This document shows, in pieces, positions 41,747-53,140 of a DNA stretch of 64,000 nucleotides. How positions within the stretch are numbered: the stretch's first letter is position 1; every line of letters starts with the position of its first letter. The DNA lies in contig NC_083577.1 of the NCBI RefSeq assembly GCF_027579695.1, positions 30,803,198-30,867,197 of the forward strand, in the 5' to 3' direction. The DNA comes from Neoarius graeffei (taxonomy: Eukaryota; Chordata; Actinopteri; Siluriformes; Ariidae). The notes under the pieces were generated by a model that was not told the DNA's origin, did not search any database, and saw only the letters and a list, made by a program, of their open reading frames with translations. A program made the translations under genes and the position numbers.

Positions 41747-44150
41747 TCACCTTTTGTCAAAACAGCTGACAATCCTTCTGTGGTCAGAGGCGTCCCATCT
41801 ATGGAGCACTCGTTTGGGATCAATTGCAATATTGTTCTGGTGGACATGCATGAGCGCAAGACCAGATAGCCTCTCATCACCCATGGTCGAGCGAAGCCAT
41901 GTTTTAAGTCGCCGTAATGAAGAAAAGGACCTTTCACACGAGCATGTGGTTACTGGCAGTGTCAAGTACAGTGATAGCATCTGCTGAATGTTTGGATAAA
42001 ATCCCAAAAATCCACTTTGCAATGTCTCCTTTGCAGTTGCAGGGAGGTTCCCAGCGTGATTCTGGAAGTGATGTTTCCATTTGTGTATTTCCTGCTTTGC
42101 AGTGTCAGGAAAAGGCAAGTCTTCTTTATACCTCAGCAGTAAATGGTCCTCTCTCTCCTCACTTAGCTGTGGCAATTCCGTTGGCACCAAGAGGGCTGCA
42201 AGCAGGGCAGGCTCAGTGGACTTGGCAAACCTGGTCCTCAATTCTGTGGTGACATGGTCAATGAAGGGCAGAAATAAATTAACCCTGTAGTGGTCCTCAA
42301 TTGACTCTGCAGGTGCGTTTCCCCTGTGTTGCTGTTTTCCCGCTATTCTTTTTTTCACAGGAGTAACACCAATGGTGTCTGCCAGCTGCACTGCTTTTTC
42401 GTAAATTTTGCTGAAGCCGTCATTGCGGAGGCTCTCAATAACTTCAGCAACTTCTCTCCTTTCTTTGTAGGCCATTAAGAGATCTACTTTGGGTGACTGC
42501 AGTTTTATTGTTAGTGGCCATATGTACCCGAGAACACTTTGTGCAACCACTGAAGTGACGACTGTGTCAAAGGATTCCATGGTTTTCAGCAACCTGCTGG
42601 CTTTTTCCGAGTTGTGGGTGCAGTCGCTTTCCATCTCTTGCAGTGCCCTGTGAGTTGGCCCAAGTTGTGACAGAAAAGCATAGACTGTTTTTATCCTGGA
42701 CCCCCATCTTGTGTCAGACATCAGAGGTATTCTACTAGGTCCATCACCTCCCTCTTCTTGAAGCACATCTTGGAGCTTATGCTTGCTCATTCCTGCTGAG
42801 AAAAACACAGCCACCTTCTCAATGAAGGCCATTGTGTTTCGTACAATTGGAACATCTGAGCATCCATGAACCACAACAAGGTTTAGGGCATGGCTACGAC
42901 AATGAGTGTACAAGGCCCGTGGTTGAAGCTCCTGTATCCTCTTCTGCACCCCACTTACCTTGCCACTCATATTACTTGCCCCATCATACCCCTGTCCCCG
43001 CAGAAAAGAGAGAGGAAGCCCCCATTTCTCCAGCTGCGCAATGATGGTCTGCGTGATTGATGCGGAGTCCTGCTTGAGAAGTGGACAAAATCCTAGGAAA
43101 TCCTCATTGATGTCAAAATCAGCAGTTACATAACGTATGCAGATTGACAACTGCTCCGTCCCGCTTATGTCTGATGTTTCATCTGCCAATACTGTGAAAT
43201 ATTTTGATTCCTGGATTTTAGCAACAATACTGTCACGGATTTCTTCTCCACAGCATGTGATCATTTCATTTTGTATTTTTGCTGACAGGTACTTCGCATT
43301 TGCAGGTGCAGTCTCCAGGTGCTGTTTAAGGATGTCATCAAACTGCGCTTTCCACTGGATAAAGTGCATGAAATTGCCATCTTCACTACTATCATTCTTC
43401 CAGTTCCCACGGAAAGCAATGTTTCTCCTTCCAAGGTTTAAAACCACATCCAGTATAGATAACAAAATCTTGCGATTTGTCTCAACCTTGTCTGAATACT
43501 GAATGCTGATCACCGAATGTATGTCTTTTTTTCACCTTTTGTCACAGACAGGAAATTCTCAGCAAATGCTGAAGCTGTTACATGCCCTGGAGTGCTTTCG
43601 TGATTAGAAATTATCCCTCTTTTTTCACCAACAGCATTCTTCCAGTCCTTGAATCCCTCTGTTTGGAAGGTCATGTTTGTCCCCTTCTGTTTATTGAACA
43701 ACATGCATACACAACAATATGCAGCATCCTCAGATGGAGAGTACCGTAGCCAGGGGTGTTTTTTTTCCCATGCACTCAGCACTATATCTCAGAAGCCTTT
43801 TCCCAAATTGACGTTGGGGGTATTTATACTGGTCCCTACTCCATCTACCCTGAAGAATGTTCTTTTTCTCCTCATCTGTGTAGGAACTTTTGTTTTTATA
43901 GCTTGCCGGATCATGGATGGACAAACTTGTACTTGGAGTTTCTTGATCTTCACCTGTTATTTCCCTATCTTTATCTCCTGATTCTGTTATATCTTCCTTT
44001 CCTGACTCAGTTCTTCCCTTTTCTTCCTCTACTGGCTCTGCTCTTCCCTTCTCTTCCTCTACTGGCTCAGTTCTTTCCTTCTCTTCCTCTCCTGGCTCTC
44101 TCTCTTCAACTCGCTGATCCTCACCCTCTCCAGTGTCCTCTATTTGATTT
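41747..44150 (-). pseudogene. ZMYM1-like hAT transposase, nearly complete, two frameshifts
   Basis: From the N terminus: an acidic, repeated region (EEEKGRAEPVEEEKGRTE-type, about 43990-44130). Then SIHDPASYKNKSSYTDEEKK, a TTF-type zinc finger (HPWLRYSPSEDAAYCCVCML, with NHESTPGHVTA), and a 588-codon open frame to 41747. That frame holds FTVLADETSD (first catalytic Asp), GQGYDGASNMSGK (second Asp), YTHCRSHALNLVV, and the hATC region TCSCERSFSSLRRLKTWLRS with the catalytic Glu. Frame changes lie near 43775 (T-run) and near 43515-43530 (T-run), both in homopolymers, so sequencing error cannot be excluded. This is the likely source family of the non-autonomous copies at 34473 and 44888. Confidence 0.88.
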
Positions 44151-44155
44151 TAAAA

Positions 44156-44157
<2 letters not shown>

Positions 44158-44206
<49 letters not shown>

Positions 44207-44251
44207 CATCTATTATTATCATCTATTATTATTATTACTATTATTATTATT
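44158..44251. repeat. (ATT)n microsatellite
   Basis: About 30 ATT units with interruptions, directly upstream of the transposase coding remnant on the minus strand. The length is likely variable between individuals. Confidence 0.95.
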
Positions 44252-44887
44252 GGTGATTGGAGGAGGAGCTGTGAACGCGGCTGGGCTCTTCATGATTGAC
44301 AGAAAGCAGTCAGAGGTGGTACATCATGTTGTAAATAAAATGTGAACATAATAAGTTTGCTACCCGTTTTCATTTCCGTTCGAAAATACAACCAATGATC
44401 AAAACAATAGTGTCTTGTGTTCACGTTAGCCTATAGTCTGGTAAGTTAGCAAAATAGCTCAAGTCTCGTCAGCACCCAGTAACTTCATAAACAACAGGTC
44501 ACGACTGCCCAGCCTTTTCTGATCTGAAACGCACCAAATCAAATCGAGACGAGAGAGAATAAAAGAGTTTGTGCCGCCTGGAAAACGAAAATCCTATCTA
44601 GCTAAGTGGCTTCCACTGTTGTTGCTTGAAATGCTAATTAAAATTGCACTGTTAATGATCATAAGCATTCCGGCACATAACTGTCAGTCACTGGCAAAAT
44701 TAACTCCCCTTCTTCCCTCTTTCTTTTTCTCTCACTTGTTGACTTTCCAGAGCTGAGTTTGGTTTGTTTTAGTGTAGTAGAATTCTTCATCCTTATGTCA
44801 ATTTTCAGATTCCGTGACTAATTGACAAACTGGCTGCGGAGTCGGGCCTTGATGAGAACACTTCTCAGCTCTTGTGTATCCCGTGGT

Positions 44888-46443
44888 CATGGCCGTAACT
44901 ACCACTGAGGATACCGAGGTCATGTCCTCGGTATTTTTTCAGAAATTTAAAATTGGTCTACGCTGAATTCGAGCAGTGATCAATGTAAAACGCAGCGTCC
45001 ACATCCACATGTCATCTGTATTTCCCCCCAATAAAATTCACATTTGTCTAATGTCATCTGAAATCTCTCAGCCTCTATCTCTATCGTTGCCGTGTCTAAC
45101 GCAGCGTCACGCGGCGTAGCCTATACTAGTGTCGGCCGGGGAAGTTGGGTTTTGGATAAAACAGGCAGGGTGTAGTCTACGCTCTATCACATATGCCTAC
45201 CTAACCTAACATAGGCTAATAGTCACATCGCATTATAGAGCTTTACCCGAGTGCAAAATGAAAACGTTGCAACAGACAGCCAACAGAAGAGCAGGGAAAG
45301 AGAAGGAGGGAAGGTGAGAAAATACTGTCAGTGCAGTGGCAGACCATTCAGCGGTGTCATGCCAACTTTCCAAGGGGAAACGTTTCATTGTCATTGCCTA
45401 TTACATTTTAGTTAGCATTTCGAGAAACATTCAAAACTACGTTGTCACAGGCAGCCCTGCGCAGGGCTGACTAAACGGGCTTGTTTGTTTGTTCTCTCAT
45501 AACTCTCTCTTTCTCTCTCACTCACTCACTCACTCACTCACACAGACACACACACACACACACACACACAAATAATACACTCTCACACACTCTCTCTAAA
45601 CGAGTCTTCACACAGAACTAATAGCCCTACATTCTAATGTAATTTAAGATAATGAAATGTAAATAATGCCAATACTTCAGGTAGCTGAGCGGTCCGTGTA
45701 TCATCCGATCATTCAAGTATTCCATTCAATCTGGAAAATGAAAAAACAAACAAAAAAAAAACCACTCAATATTTCATTTTCCTGTTTTTCTGTATGACCA
45801 AAAAATGAGGGATTGGTGTTTGTTTTCCTTTTTTCAACTCAAAACAGAACAAATAATAAACAGGGAAACCAAAACGAAATAATAACTCTAATTTACGATT
45901 ATTGATTTTCTCTATTCCCCACGCTACATAGCCTTCCCATGATCCTCAGCGACAGTCCATCATCATCTCTGCGTCTATGAAACAGAAAAATTGCATGTGC
46001 ATGTATATATCAAGTAATTTATACATACATCCTATTCATTTAATATATTAAGTTGTTAATGTATTTCATTCAATCTGGAAAATGAAAAAAACAAAAAAAA
46101 AAACACTCAATATTTCGTTTTCCTGTTTTTCTGTATGACCAAAAAATGAGGGATTGGTGGAATACTTGAATGATCGGATGATACACGGACCCTGAGCAAT
46201 ACACTCAGTTCAGTTCAGTTTTGACTTGTATGTCAGACAAAACACCACAGTTATGATGGCACAGTTTTAGAATTGTTGAAGTAAATGTGTTATGAGCCAA
46301 ACTTACATTACAGGCAATGGTGAGAACACTCTGTTTCAGAGAATGCATGCAAATGGATCTCAATTCAAGACAGCCAGATAGACTGATGCCTTTACATTAC
46401 TGCTCAGAATGTCTCTCCACATACAGACACCCACAAATAACAC

Positions 46444-46490
<47 letters not shown>

Positions 46491-46832
46491 TACACACACA
46501 CTTATTATAAGGTGTAATACTAAAGCTTACAATTCAGCAGTTCACACCCTTTCTGTCATGTGTATGCTGCAATGTAAATAATGCCAATACTTTAGGTAAC
46601 TGGTACTTTAGGTATGGATACTCAGTTCAAGAGTTCACTACCTTTCTACTTTTATGTCAGATAAAACACCACAGTTATGGTGCCACAGTTATAGAATTGT
46701 TAAAATAAATGTGTCCACCACCAAATCTATCCTTGGTTTGTTATTTATTTATTTAAGTTGTGCCGTGGGGGGCCTTCGGTGCTGTCAGCCATGTTTGACC
46801 TCGGTATTTGAAAAATCCTGGTTACGGCCCTG
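44888..46832 (+). mobile_element. Non-autonomous hAT, segment 3
   Basis: Starts CATGGCCGTAACTACC and ends with the inverse of CAGGGCCGTAACCAGG. The interior is unlike the innermost hAT apart from the ends and an AGAATTGTTGAAGTAAATGTG region present twice (about 46254-46290 and 46675-46712), which shows internal duplication. A 501-bp MITE is inserted at 45691. The left 8-bp flank is CCCGTGGT and the right is CTCTCACT, so this copy has no matching target duplication. Confidence 0.85.
45691..46191. mobile_element. 501-bp MITE with 34-bp perfect TIR and 6-bp target duplication
   Basis: GGTCCGTGTATCATCCGATC and the next 14 bases are exactly inverted at the two ends. CTGAGC is repeated at 45685-45690 and 46192-46197. 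A second, direct repeat pair of about 110 bp (TTCATTCAATCTGGAAAATG through AAAAAATGAGGGATTGGTG) lies just inside each end. No coding capacity. A 6-bp duplication is uncommon among animal DNA transposons; Dada-type is one possibility. Confidence 0.9.
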
Positions 46833-46959
46833 CTCTCACTAACAAACACTTACACACTTTCACACACACATTTACTGATAAATTACTGCCAATCCTATAT
46901 GTTACTGGTTCCCTAAAGATCCTCCCACTTGAGTGCTCTGTAAGAGTGAATCAGATCAG
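46833..46959 (+). pseudogene. Last codons of a B30.2 exon, copy C2
   Basis: Encodes the [20 protein letters not shown]-like end of the PRY-SPRY domain and the [11 protein letters not shown] terminus, then TAG. It matches the C terminus of the TRIM gene at 58009-61814. Truncated by the adjoining hAT end. Confidence 0.9.
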
Positions 46960-47380
46960 TTAGCATTGATGTTGTTTTATTCCAGTTCATTAATAAAATA
47001 CTGCAGATTAAAAGATTAGTGTTCTTTGTGTAAGTCTTTTTCCCCCCTTTTGGAAACCCTGAAGCGCACACTGTGATTTTTTTCAAGGGGATCAACTCAA
47101 AATATTGACAGAATATCTTGAAATAATGAATTAACTCAAAGAATAAAATATCTTAAAATATAATATGATATATTTTGAAAGTATGAGGAAGTCAAAATAA
47201 TAAGTGAAATAATGACACACTGTCTTGAAATAACAAGGTATTAACTCAAAATAATGACTTAGCGTTTAATTAAAATCACAAAAGTGTGTTTAAATGCAGA
47301 ATGAGCTGAAAAGAAATTTATTTTATTTATGTTTTAAATAGTTTAAATAAACTGAGAATTTGTTTCTTAGTTTATTCTCA

Positions 47381-47757
47381 GGCAGCACGGTGGTGTAGTG
47401 GTTAGCGCTGTTGCCTCACAGCAAGAAGGTCCTGGGTTCGAGCCCCGTGGCCGGCGAGGGCCTTTCTGTGTGGAGTTTGCATGTTCTCCCCGTGTCCGTG
47501 TGGGTTTTCTCCGGGTGCTCCGGTTTCCCCCACAGTCCAAAGACATGCAGGTTAGGTTAACTGGTGACTCTAAATTGACCGTAGGTGTGAGTGTGAATGG
47601 TTGTCTGTGTCTATGTGTCAGCCCTGTGATGACCTGGTGACTTGTCCAGGGTGTACCCCGCCTTTCGCCCGTAGTCAGCTGGGATAGGCTCCAGCTTGCC
47701 TGCGACCCTGTAGAACAGGATAAAGCGGCTAGAGATAATGAGATGAGATGAGATGAG
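47381..47757 (+). mobile_element. V-SINE-like tRNA SINE, copy 6
   Basis: Sense copy from GGCAGCACGGTGGTGTAGTG to the (ATGAG)n tail. Target duplication GTTTATTCTCA flanks it. The homologous site at 62216-62232 in block C1 is empty, which dates this insertion after the block duplication. Confidence 0.97.
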
Positions 47758-48424
47758 TTTATTCTCAGTAAATATGTCTTGACTGTATTTGTACTTGTTT
47801 GCATTTGCTGTTAATCTTGGATTAAATGTATGTGTGTGTGAAACTGTGCAGTGGAGGAGAATTCAAGCTCTAAGTTTCCCTCCACCAGCAGTTTGTGGTT
47901 TTGTAAAGATCAGATGGATTTGTATGTTAATGCTGCATTAGGTGATGATTCACAAGTTCAAATCAATTCTGAGTGAAATAAATTCACTTTGTTCATTCTG
48001 ATATTAAACACTGTTAATCTGCAGAATAGGACAATTAAATATGCACAAATAAATACATCTGTAATCTGTGTAATGTTTATTATTAACAGTTAAAATGTTC
48101 ATGATGTGCACAGTTATATATTTGTACAGATGTGTGCAGTGGTTGTTGTTATTTACATGATTAGTATCAGGGATGTGTTCAGTTTAATGTGTGTGTAAGT
48201 GATCACTGAGAGGATGTGGAAGAGAGAGAGGCAGGTGAGAGAGTCAGTCATTAAAGGTGTTAAAAGCAACAATTTTCTCAATGTTCTCTATCGTCATTTA
48301 ACCGCAAGTTATAATTAACTCTCATCCATTATCCCTGGCTGCTGTATCATATGGGTTAGAACATGACAAGATCTGTCTCGTCTATAATAAATAAAAATTA
48401 AACATTTAGGCCTAGGTATTTTAT

Positions 48425-48482
48425 TTTTGTCCCATGTCTTCCCACTACACAGTGTCCCAACTTTTTTGGAATTGGGGTTGTA
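48425..48482. repeat. Tc1 family I terminal fragment
   Basis: GTCCCAACTTTTTTGGAATTGGGGTTGTA is an isolated right end of the Tc1 family I repeat. The same fragment is at about 62900-62952 in block C1, so it was present before duplication. Confidence 0.75.
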
Positions 48483-48849
48483 TTATTATTACAAAGCTTT
48501 GTTAAATACTTGATTCTGATTGGTTTACAGTCTGTTTTTTCTTTATTACAAACTGTTGTTTTGGACCACGACATTACCAGAAGCAATAAAATCATTTTAA
48601 AACAATATTTTGTGTCAGATGTTGAGTTTTTTTTAGTACGTAACTGTGTAATGAATGGGATAATGTATAGTGAGCCGATTCTTATCGCAAAATAAAAGCC
48701 CTTCAGGGTGATTCAAGACCTTCTCTGCTTTGTGTTGGACTCCTGCATCACCCTGTCAGGGTGTATTTCATGATAATAACCAGCTTACTGTACATTATCG
48801 CTCACTCATTTACATGAACATAATGATCTTTGGCCTAAACTAACCTGGA

Positions 48850-49160
48850 GCCATGGGTTCTTTGCAAACGACCACTCACGATGCAAAAGTGCTGATGGTT
48901 TGTGCTGCTTACGGCTGTTCTAATAGATCAACCCTGGAGGCAAAAAAGAAAAACAAGGGCTACAGAAATGGACAAATTTCTCCATCCAGCTACCTCTGCT
49001 AAACAAACTTGCGCTGTGTCTTTTTCGAGACCATTATTGAGTACGAACACGATCCAGTTTTCCTCTTACAGTTCATGTTTGAATTTTACCAAAAGTTCTG
49101 TTTTGTGTGCCAGGCTTATGGACTTTCTGGATTTATATATTTACTTATTTTTTGAATGTA
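48850..49160 (+). pseudogene. THAP-like zinc-finger remnant, copy in C2
   Basis: AAAGTGCTGATGGTTTGTGC starts a frame MVCAAYGCSNRST, which has the Cys-x(4)-Cys opening of a THAP domain. A KNKGYRNG stretch follows, and then the frame decays. Without the later AVPTIF-like end the call is tentative. The matching copy lies at 63318-63600. Confidence 0.45.
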
Positions 49161-49796
49161 AGATCAGAGATCTTGATTTGCAGCACAGCTCATGACAACA
49201 ATCACGATGACAGTGGAATGTCTGAAGAGAAACAGAGATCATCAGTGTGTTTAAACTGCGAAACCTTTTAAAGATTGACTTGGAAACCTGACGGACAGGT
49301 GTTTTTAAGTGTCCAAATACTTTTGGGGGCCTTGCATAAGATTCCACAACCATCCCCAAGTGGGACTAGTTGGACAGATACTGTGGGTTTTTCCCTATCT
49401 TTCAATTCAATTCAGGACTAGAAGTAAATTTTTATGAGGAACACTAATTTTGAAGCTGTACTGCCTTTCAGATTTTTCAAGTTTATGTCATATAAAGAAT
49501 TTTCCCCTGACACCCAATTATTTTTTGGTTAGTGGAGCAAACGCTACTGAATTCAAATCACAGACTTCCAATTTTATTAGGTTTTTTTAATAGAACACTG
49601 AATGAACTGAGGGCCATGTGGCGCTAAATTCTCCGCTATTTTTTCCTGCTTCACCATGACCCAATTCAAGATACTATGTCATGCATCACGTGGTGGGCTT
49701 TCCCTGTTCTTGCAAGGCATTGTGGGATACAAATTTGAAACAGGAGAGAAAAATGGAGGAAGTGAGTGTGCGAATGAAACGTGAAAGACCGACTAC

Positions 49797-50040
49797 AGTC
49801 AAGTCAAGTCAACTTTATTGTCAAATATGCTATACATGCTCGACATACAGCACAGATGAAATTTCAGTCCTCTCTGACCCACGGTGCAAACAGGCAATGC
49901 AATAAATAAAAATAGAATAATTGAAAAACAAAAACAATATAAACAGTATAAACACTCTAGATAAGAACTAGACATAGACTAAACACTCATACACACACAC
50001 ACGTAAATTGGTGCAAATAACCAAACAGTCAAGGGCACTT
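49797..50040 (-). repeat. LINE 3' region, antisense
   Basis: GTCAAGTCAAGTCAACTTTATTG is the complement of the CTTGACTTGA type of LINE tail seen at 18636, followed by GACAATAAAG-like sequence and an A-rich part. No coding sequence. Clade not resolved. Confidence 0.55.
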
Positions 50041-50049
50041 GAGGTATAG

Positions 50050-50400
50050 CAGGTACAGTAACGGAAAGTGAGAAGAAAAGATGCTATGTTGCGAAGGAAA
50101 GGAAACGCAGGACCAAACTAATAAATATCAGTGGTCAGTGAACACCTCGGTGTGATCAGCGGTTCGTTTAGCGACAGAATGATGGAACTGTCAGGGCAGG
50201 GTCAAAGGTAAACCTGTAGATGGCAGTAATGCAATACTGTGGATGCCAGCTGCTGTAAAACCCAAAAGAAGTAGCAGATAAACCTGCGCATGTGCACACG
50301 GACTTCCTCTGTCTGCTTGACTGCACGAAACGAGCGATTTGATGCACATTATTTGCTTGGGAATCCCCTCAAATCACTTCCCAGCCACAGAATGGCCTAT
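50050..50400. other. Unannotated stretch
   Basis: No gene or repeat recognised; moderately GC-balanced single-copy-looking sequence. Confidence 0.35.
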
Positions 50401-50404
50401 GTTT

Positions 50405-50665
50405 TTTTTTTTAATCCCCCGCTGGCCGAAATGCCCGAAGAGGGATTATTTGGTGGCGAAGTCCGTCCGTCTGTCTGTCCATCCTTCCGTCCCGGAAAGG
50501 GTTCTCACCTTCTGAAATCAACTCCTCTCACAATTTTTGGAGGAATTTCATGAAACTTGGCCAAAGGCTTTGTTATAGGACAGTCATGTGCATATTGCAA
50601 TTTCGTTTGCAATATATTGTAGCGGGGGATATTGTGCTCTTAGAGCACCCTTGTTTAGATATTCC
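50405..50665. repeat. Dispersed repeat with AATCCCCCGC start
   Basis: Starts TTTAATCCCCCGCTGGCC and ends ATTGTGCTCTTAGAGCACCC. It contains CCGTCCGTCTGTCTGTCC and GCGGGGGATATT. I know this as an abundant fish repeat, but not its class. Related in landmarks to 7978-8255. Confidence 0.55.
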
Positions 50666-50669
50666 AGAA

Positions 50670-51430
50670 ATAAACATACAGTATAGGGTGGATTTTGACG
50701 CTATTTCAAGAAGCAAAATGCTATTTCAAAATGACCGTTTACCGGGATGCTATTTGAAATCCCTGGGGAGAACACTGCTCTTTACTTACTTGTTTCAGGG
50801 TTAATTATTTGTTGAAGTCAACATTCATAATCAGTGTGCTGTTCCTTTGATTGCTTGCATTCTGATAGAAGTGAGAGCAGGGGATACGTAAGTGAGCAGT
50901 AGCTCACAGTTGATCTTGTTGCGGGCATGTCGGACAGAATGTACCCACATGTGGCTTTGCCTGAGTCTTGGTTGAGTATTTAAATAAGAACTGAAGTCAT
51001 TTTAAAACTTGCTTTATTTCTTAATTAACGTGTTATTCAATTACATTTTTGTTTTTAGTAACCTTATATCGTGACTCATATTGGCAATTAATTGCAATTA
51101 AATATTATACTTATTGGCCTGTTTGGTTTTTAGCCATGGTGAATTTAGTTCGTTTGGTCCACGGCAGGCGTCGGTTATCCGCACAATCTTCACGAGACTT
51201 GTGCGAGACTTCGAAACGTGAAGTGTCAGCCAGGTGTCTGTGCCACCATTTTGAAAACTGTTTTCCAAATGAAATATTGCACAAAAACGAGTTTAAATGG
51301 CGATTACTGCCTACTTTTTTCAAACTTTCCTGATTGCTATCAAAACAAACAAAATGTCCAGCTTGATTACATCAGCATTCGAACAAGGGCACGCGTCTTT
51401 TGACAACGTTGGCAGATGTTGGTTACTTTC
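50670..51430. other. Unannotated stretch
   Basis: No gene recognised. Reading frames are short and on conflicting strands. Confidence 0.35.
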
Positions 51431-51432
51431 AC

Positions 51433-52393
51433 TGTGCCTGAAATCGCTCCCTACTCACTGTATAGGGCACTATATCGTGGGGATGCCATTTTGTAGTGTT
51501 GTCCAAAACCGTAGTGAGGATTATTTACACCCTATATATTGCACTCAAAGTATCCCACAATGCATCATGAAAAGTAGTGTACAACCGATGGTCACTAACC
51601 CAAGCAATATATCCCATCATGTATTGTAGTCGTGTTGAAAGAAGTCAAATTAAAAGTCTCAAATTTGATTTAATAAAAGGTAGCGGCAAAGAAGAAAGTA
51701 TTCAGCCTTGATTTAAAAGAACTGAAAGATGCAGTACTTTGTATTGATTAATGTGGGAAATACGCTCAGTATAATAAAGATTTATCACAAAAATACATGC
51801 ATGTGTTTATTATTTTGAAAACCCACCAGCCGACTGATCTGGTTTTAATTGTGCAACAGTAATGATGTAAATACCAGCACGACGGAGTAGTGTCCAAAAG
51901 CATTTTTTCATTTTACCAATGAACTCACTATATAGTCCTCATCTCATCTCATCTCATCTCATCTCATCATCTCTAGCCGCTTTATCCTGTTCTGCAGGGT
52001 CACAGGCAAGCTGGAGCCTATCCCAGCTGACTACGGGCGAAAGGCAGGGTACACCCTGGACAAGTCGCCAGGTCATCACAGGGCTGACACATAGACACAG
52101 ACAACCATTCACACTCACATTCACACCTACGGTCAATTTAGAGTCACCAGTTAACCTAACCTGCATGTCTTTGGACTGTGGGGGAAACCGGAGCACCCGG
52201 AGGAAACCCACGTGGACACGGGGAGAACATGCAAACTCCACACAGAAAGGCCCTCGCCGGCCACAGGGCTCGAACCCGGACCTTCTTGCTGTGAGGCGTT
52301 AACCACTACACCACCATGCCGCCCACTATATAGTCCTCTTTATAGTAATTCCCTAGATAGGGAGTAGTGAATGAGTGAGCGATTTCGGACACA
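51433..52393. mobile_element. MITE with TGTGYCYGAAATCGCTC ends, interrupted by a SINE
   Basis: The left end TGTGCCTGAAATCGCTCCCT and the right end, inverted, TGTGTCCGAAATCGCTCACT flank about 570 bp plus the SINE. CACTATATAG and GTGTCCAAAA words recur near both ends. It is non-coding. Target duplication not clear. Confidence 0.72.
51941..52323 (-). mobile_element. V-SINE-like tRNA SINE, copy 7
   Basis: Full-length antisense copy with (CTCAT)n tail. The perfect 15-bp target duplication CACTATATAGTCCTC lies at 51926-51940 and 52324-52338. Inserted in the MITE. Confidence 0.97.
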
Positions 52394-52639
52394 GGGTTTG
52401 ATTTCCGCTGAACGTTTTACTTCCGCCCTACGATATCTCGCACAGGTCTCAATGCATCTCGTTTACAGCCATCGCTTTGACATATGGACTGATATATTCC
52501 ATAGCATATTTCAAACACTCATAACTTGCTATAGCAGTGACAAAATAGCTATGAAAAATGCATTCCTATATTGAATAAAATGAGATAAATAGAATTTTGA
52601 TAATAAAAAATTTGCCTTCAGTTCTCCTTTTATACGAAA

Positions 52640-52843
52640 TGCCACAAATTTGCTCAGTTATCGGCTGCTTGAACAATTCTGCTGAGGCTGGAGTCAGATT
52701 GTTCAGTTAAAATGCGAGAAGCACCCCAAATGGAAGATCTAACCCGTAGACGACAGAGACAGTGGCTTGCAAATCTGAATAGATCGGACAAAAAAGAGAC
52801 CAGATACAAATATGTACAAATGTGCAGATCCTTTCGTAAAGGG
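52640..52843 (+). pseudogene. THAP zinc-finger exon, frame-shifted
   Basis: MPQICSVIGCLNNSAEAGVR starts a THAP domain (C-x(4)-C). After frame changes the next frames read LTRRRQRQWLANLNRSDKK and CADPFVKG, matching the middle and the (V)CxxHFxxG end of the domain with the His changed to Pro. It finishes at a GTAAGT donor. Two frame changes make it inactive. Could be a host THAP pseudogene or a THAP-bearing transposon. Confidence 0.62.
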
Positions 52844-53140
52844 TAAGTTTATATTTCTACCGTTTATGTGAACCATAGACAAACTATATATAAAGATGCG
52901 ACATACTGTAAGTGATATACATGTAAGCGCTACTCCAATTCATAGTGCAGTTACAATTGCATAGCACAAAGCCCCAGTAAAATGTAGGTCACTGAGCTCG
53001 GGAAAATGTTGCCTTCGAAGACGTCAAGGTTGTTTTTTTTTGTTTGTGTTTTGTGTAACATTTGCCCACATCAGGAACCTACTAGCGCCTTACAGTAAAC
53101 TTGCGCTAAACAGTAAATGATAGTGTACGTCAGTTGGTAC

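Larger units (their letters stand above)
40881..46832. mobile_element. Compound hAT structure (three linked hAT segments)
   Basis: Segment 1 (40881-41156) is the left end of a hAT (CAGTGCCGTAACTACC) as far as ACCACGGG. Segment 2 (41157-44887) starts with the other hAT end (CAGGGCCGTAACCAGG), carries the transposase on the minus strand and ends with CCCGTGGT, the reverse complement of ACCACGGG. Segment 3 (44888-46832) is a third copy with its own two ends. Segments 1 and 2 would be one continuous element if segment 2 were turned round. Confidence 0.85.
46833..49545 (+). repeat. Paralogous block C2 (TRIM 3' end and downstream)
   Basis: Aligns almost base for base with 61684-64000, starting inside the B30.2 exon (CTCTCACTAAC) and running through the stop codon, the polyadenylation region and about 2 kb downstream. 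The only large difference is a SINE at 47381-47757. It begins exactly at the end of the hAT complex, so the upstream part of the TRIM copy is gone. Confidence 0.95.

Noticed and set aside
42081-43502. Several plus-strand frames of 70-121 codons
   Set aside because: Antisense shadows of the 588-codon hAT transposase.
43756-44256. 166-codon plus-strand frame rich in Leu
   Set aside because: Antisense to the acidic part of the hAT transposase and extended by the ATT microsatellite.
47398-47470. Possible functional tRNA gene at the head of the SINE
   Set aside because: A and B boxes are present, but the cloverleaf is degenerate and the sequence is the 5' part of a dispersed SINE with a tail and target duplication.
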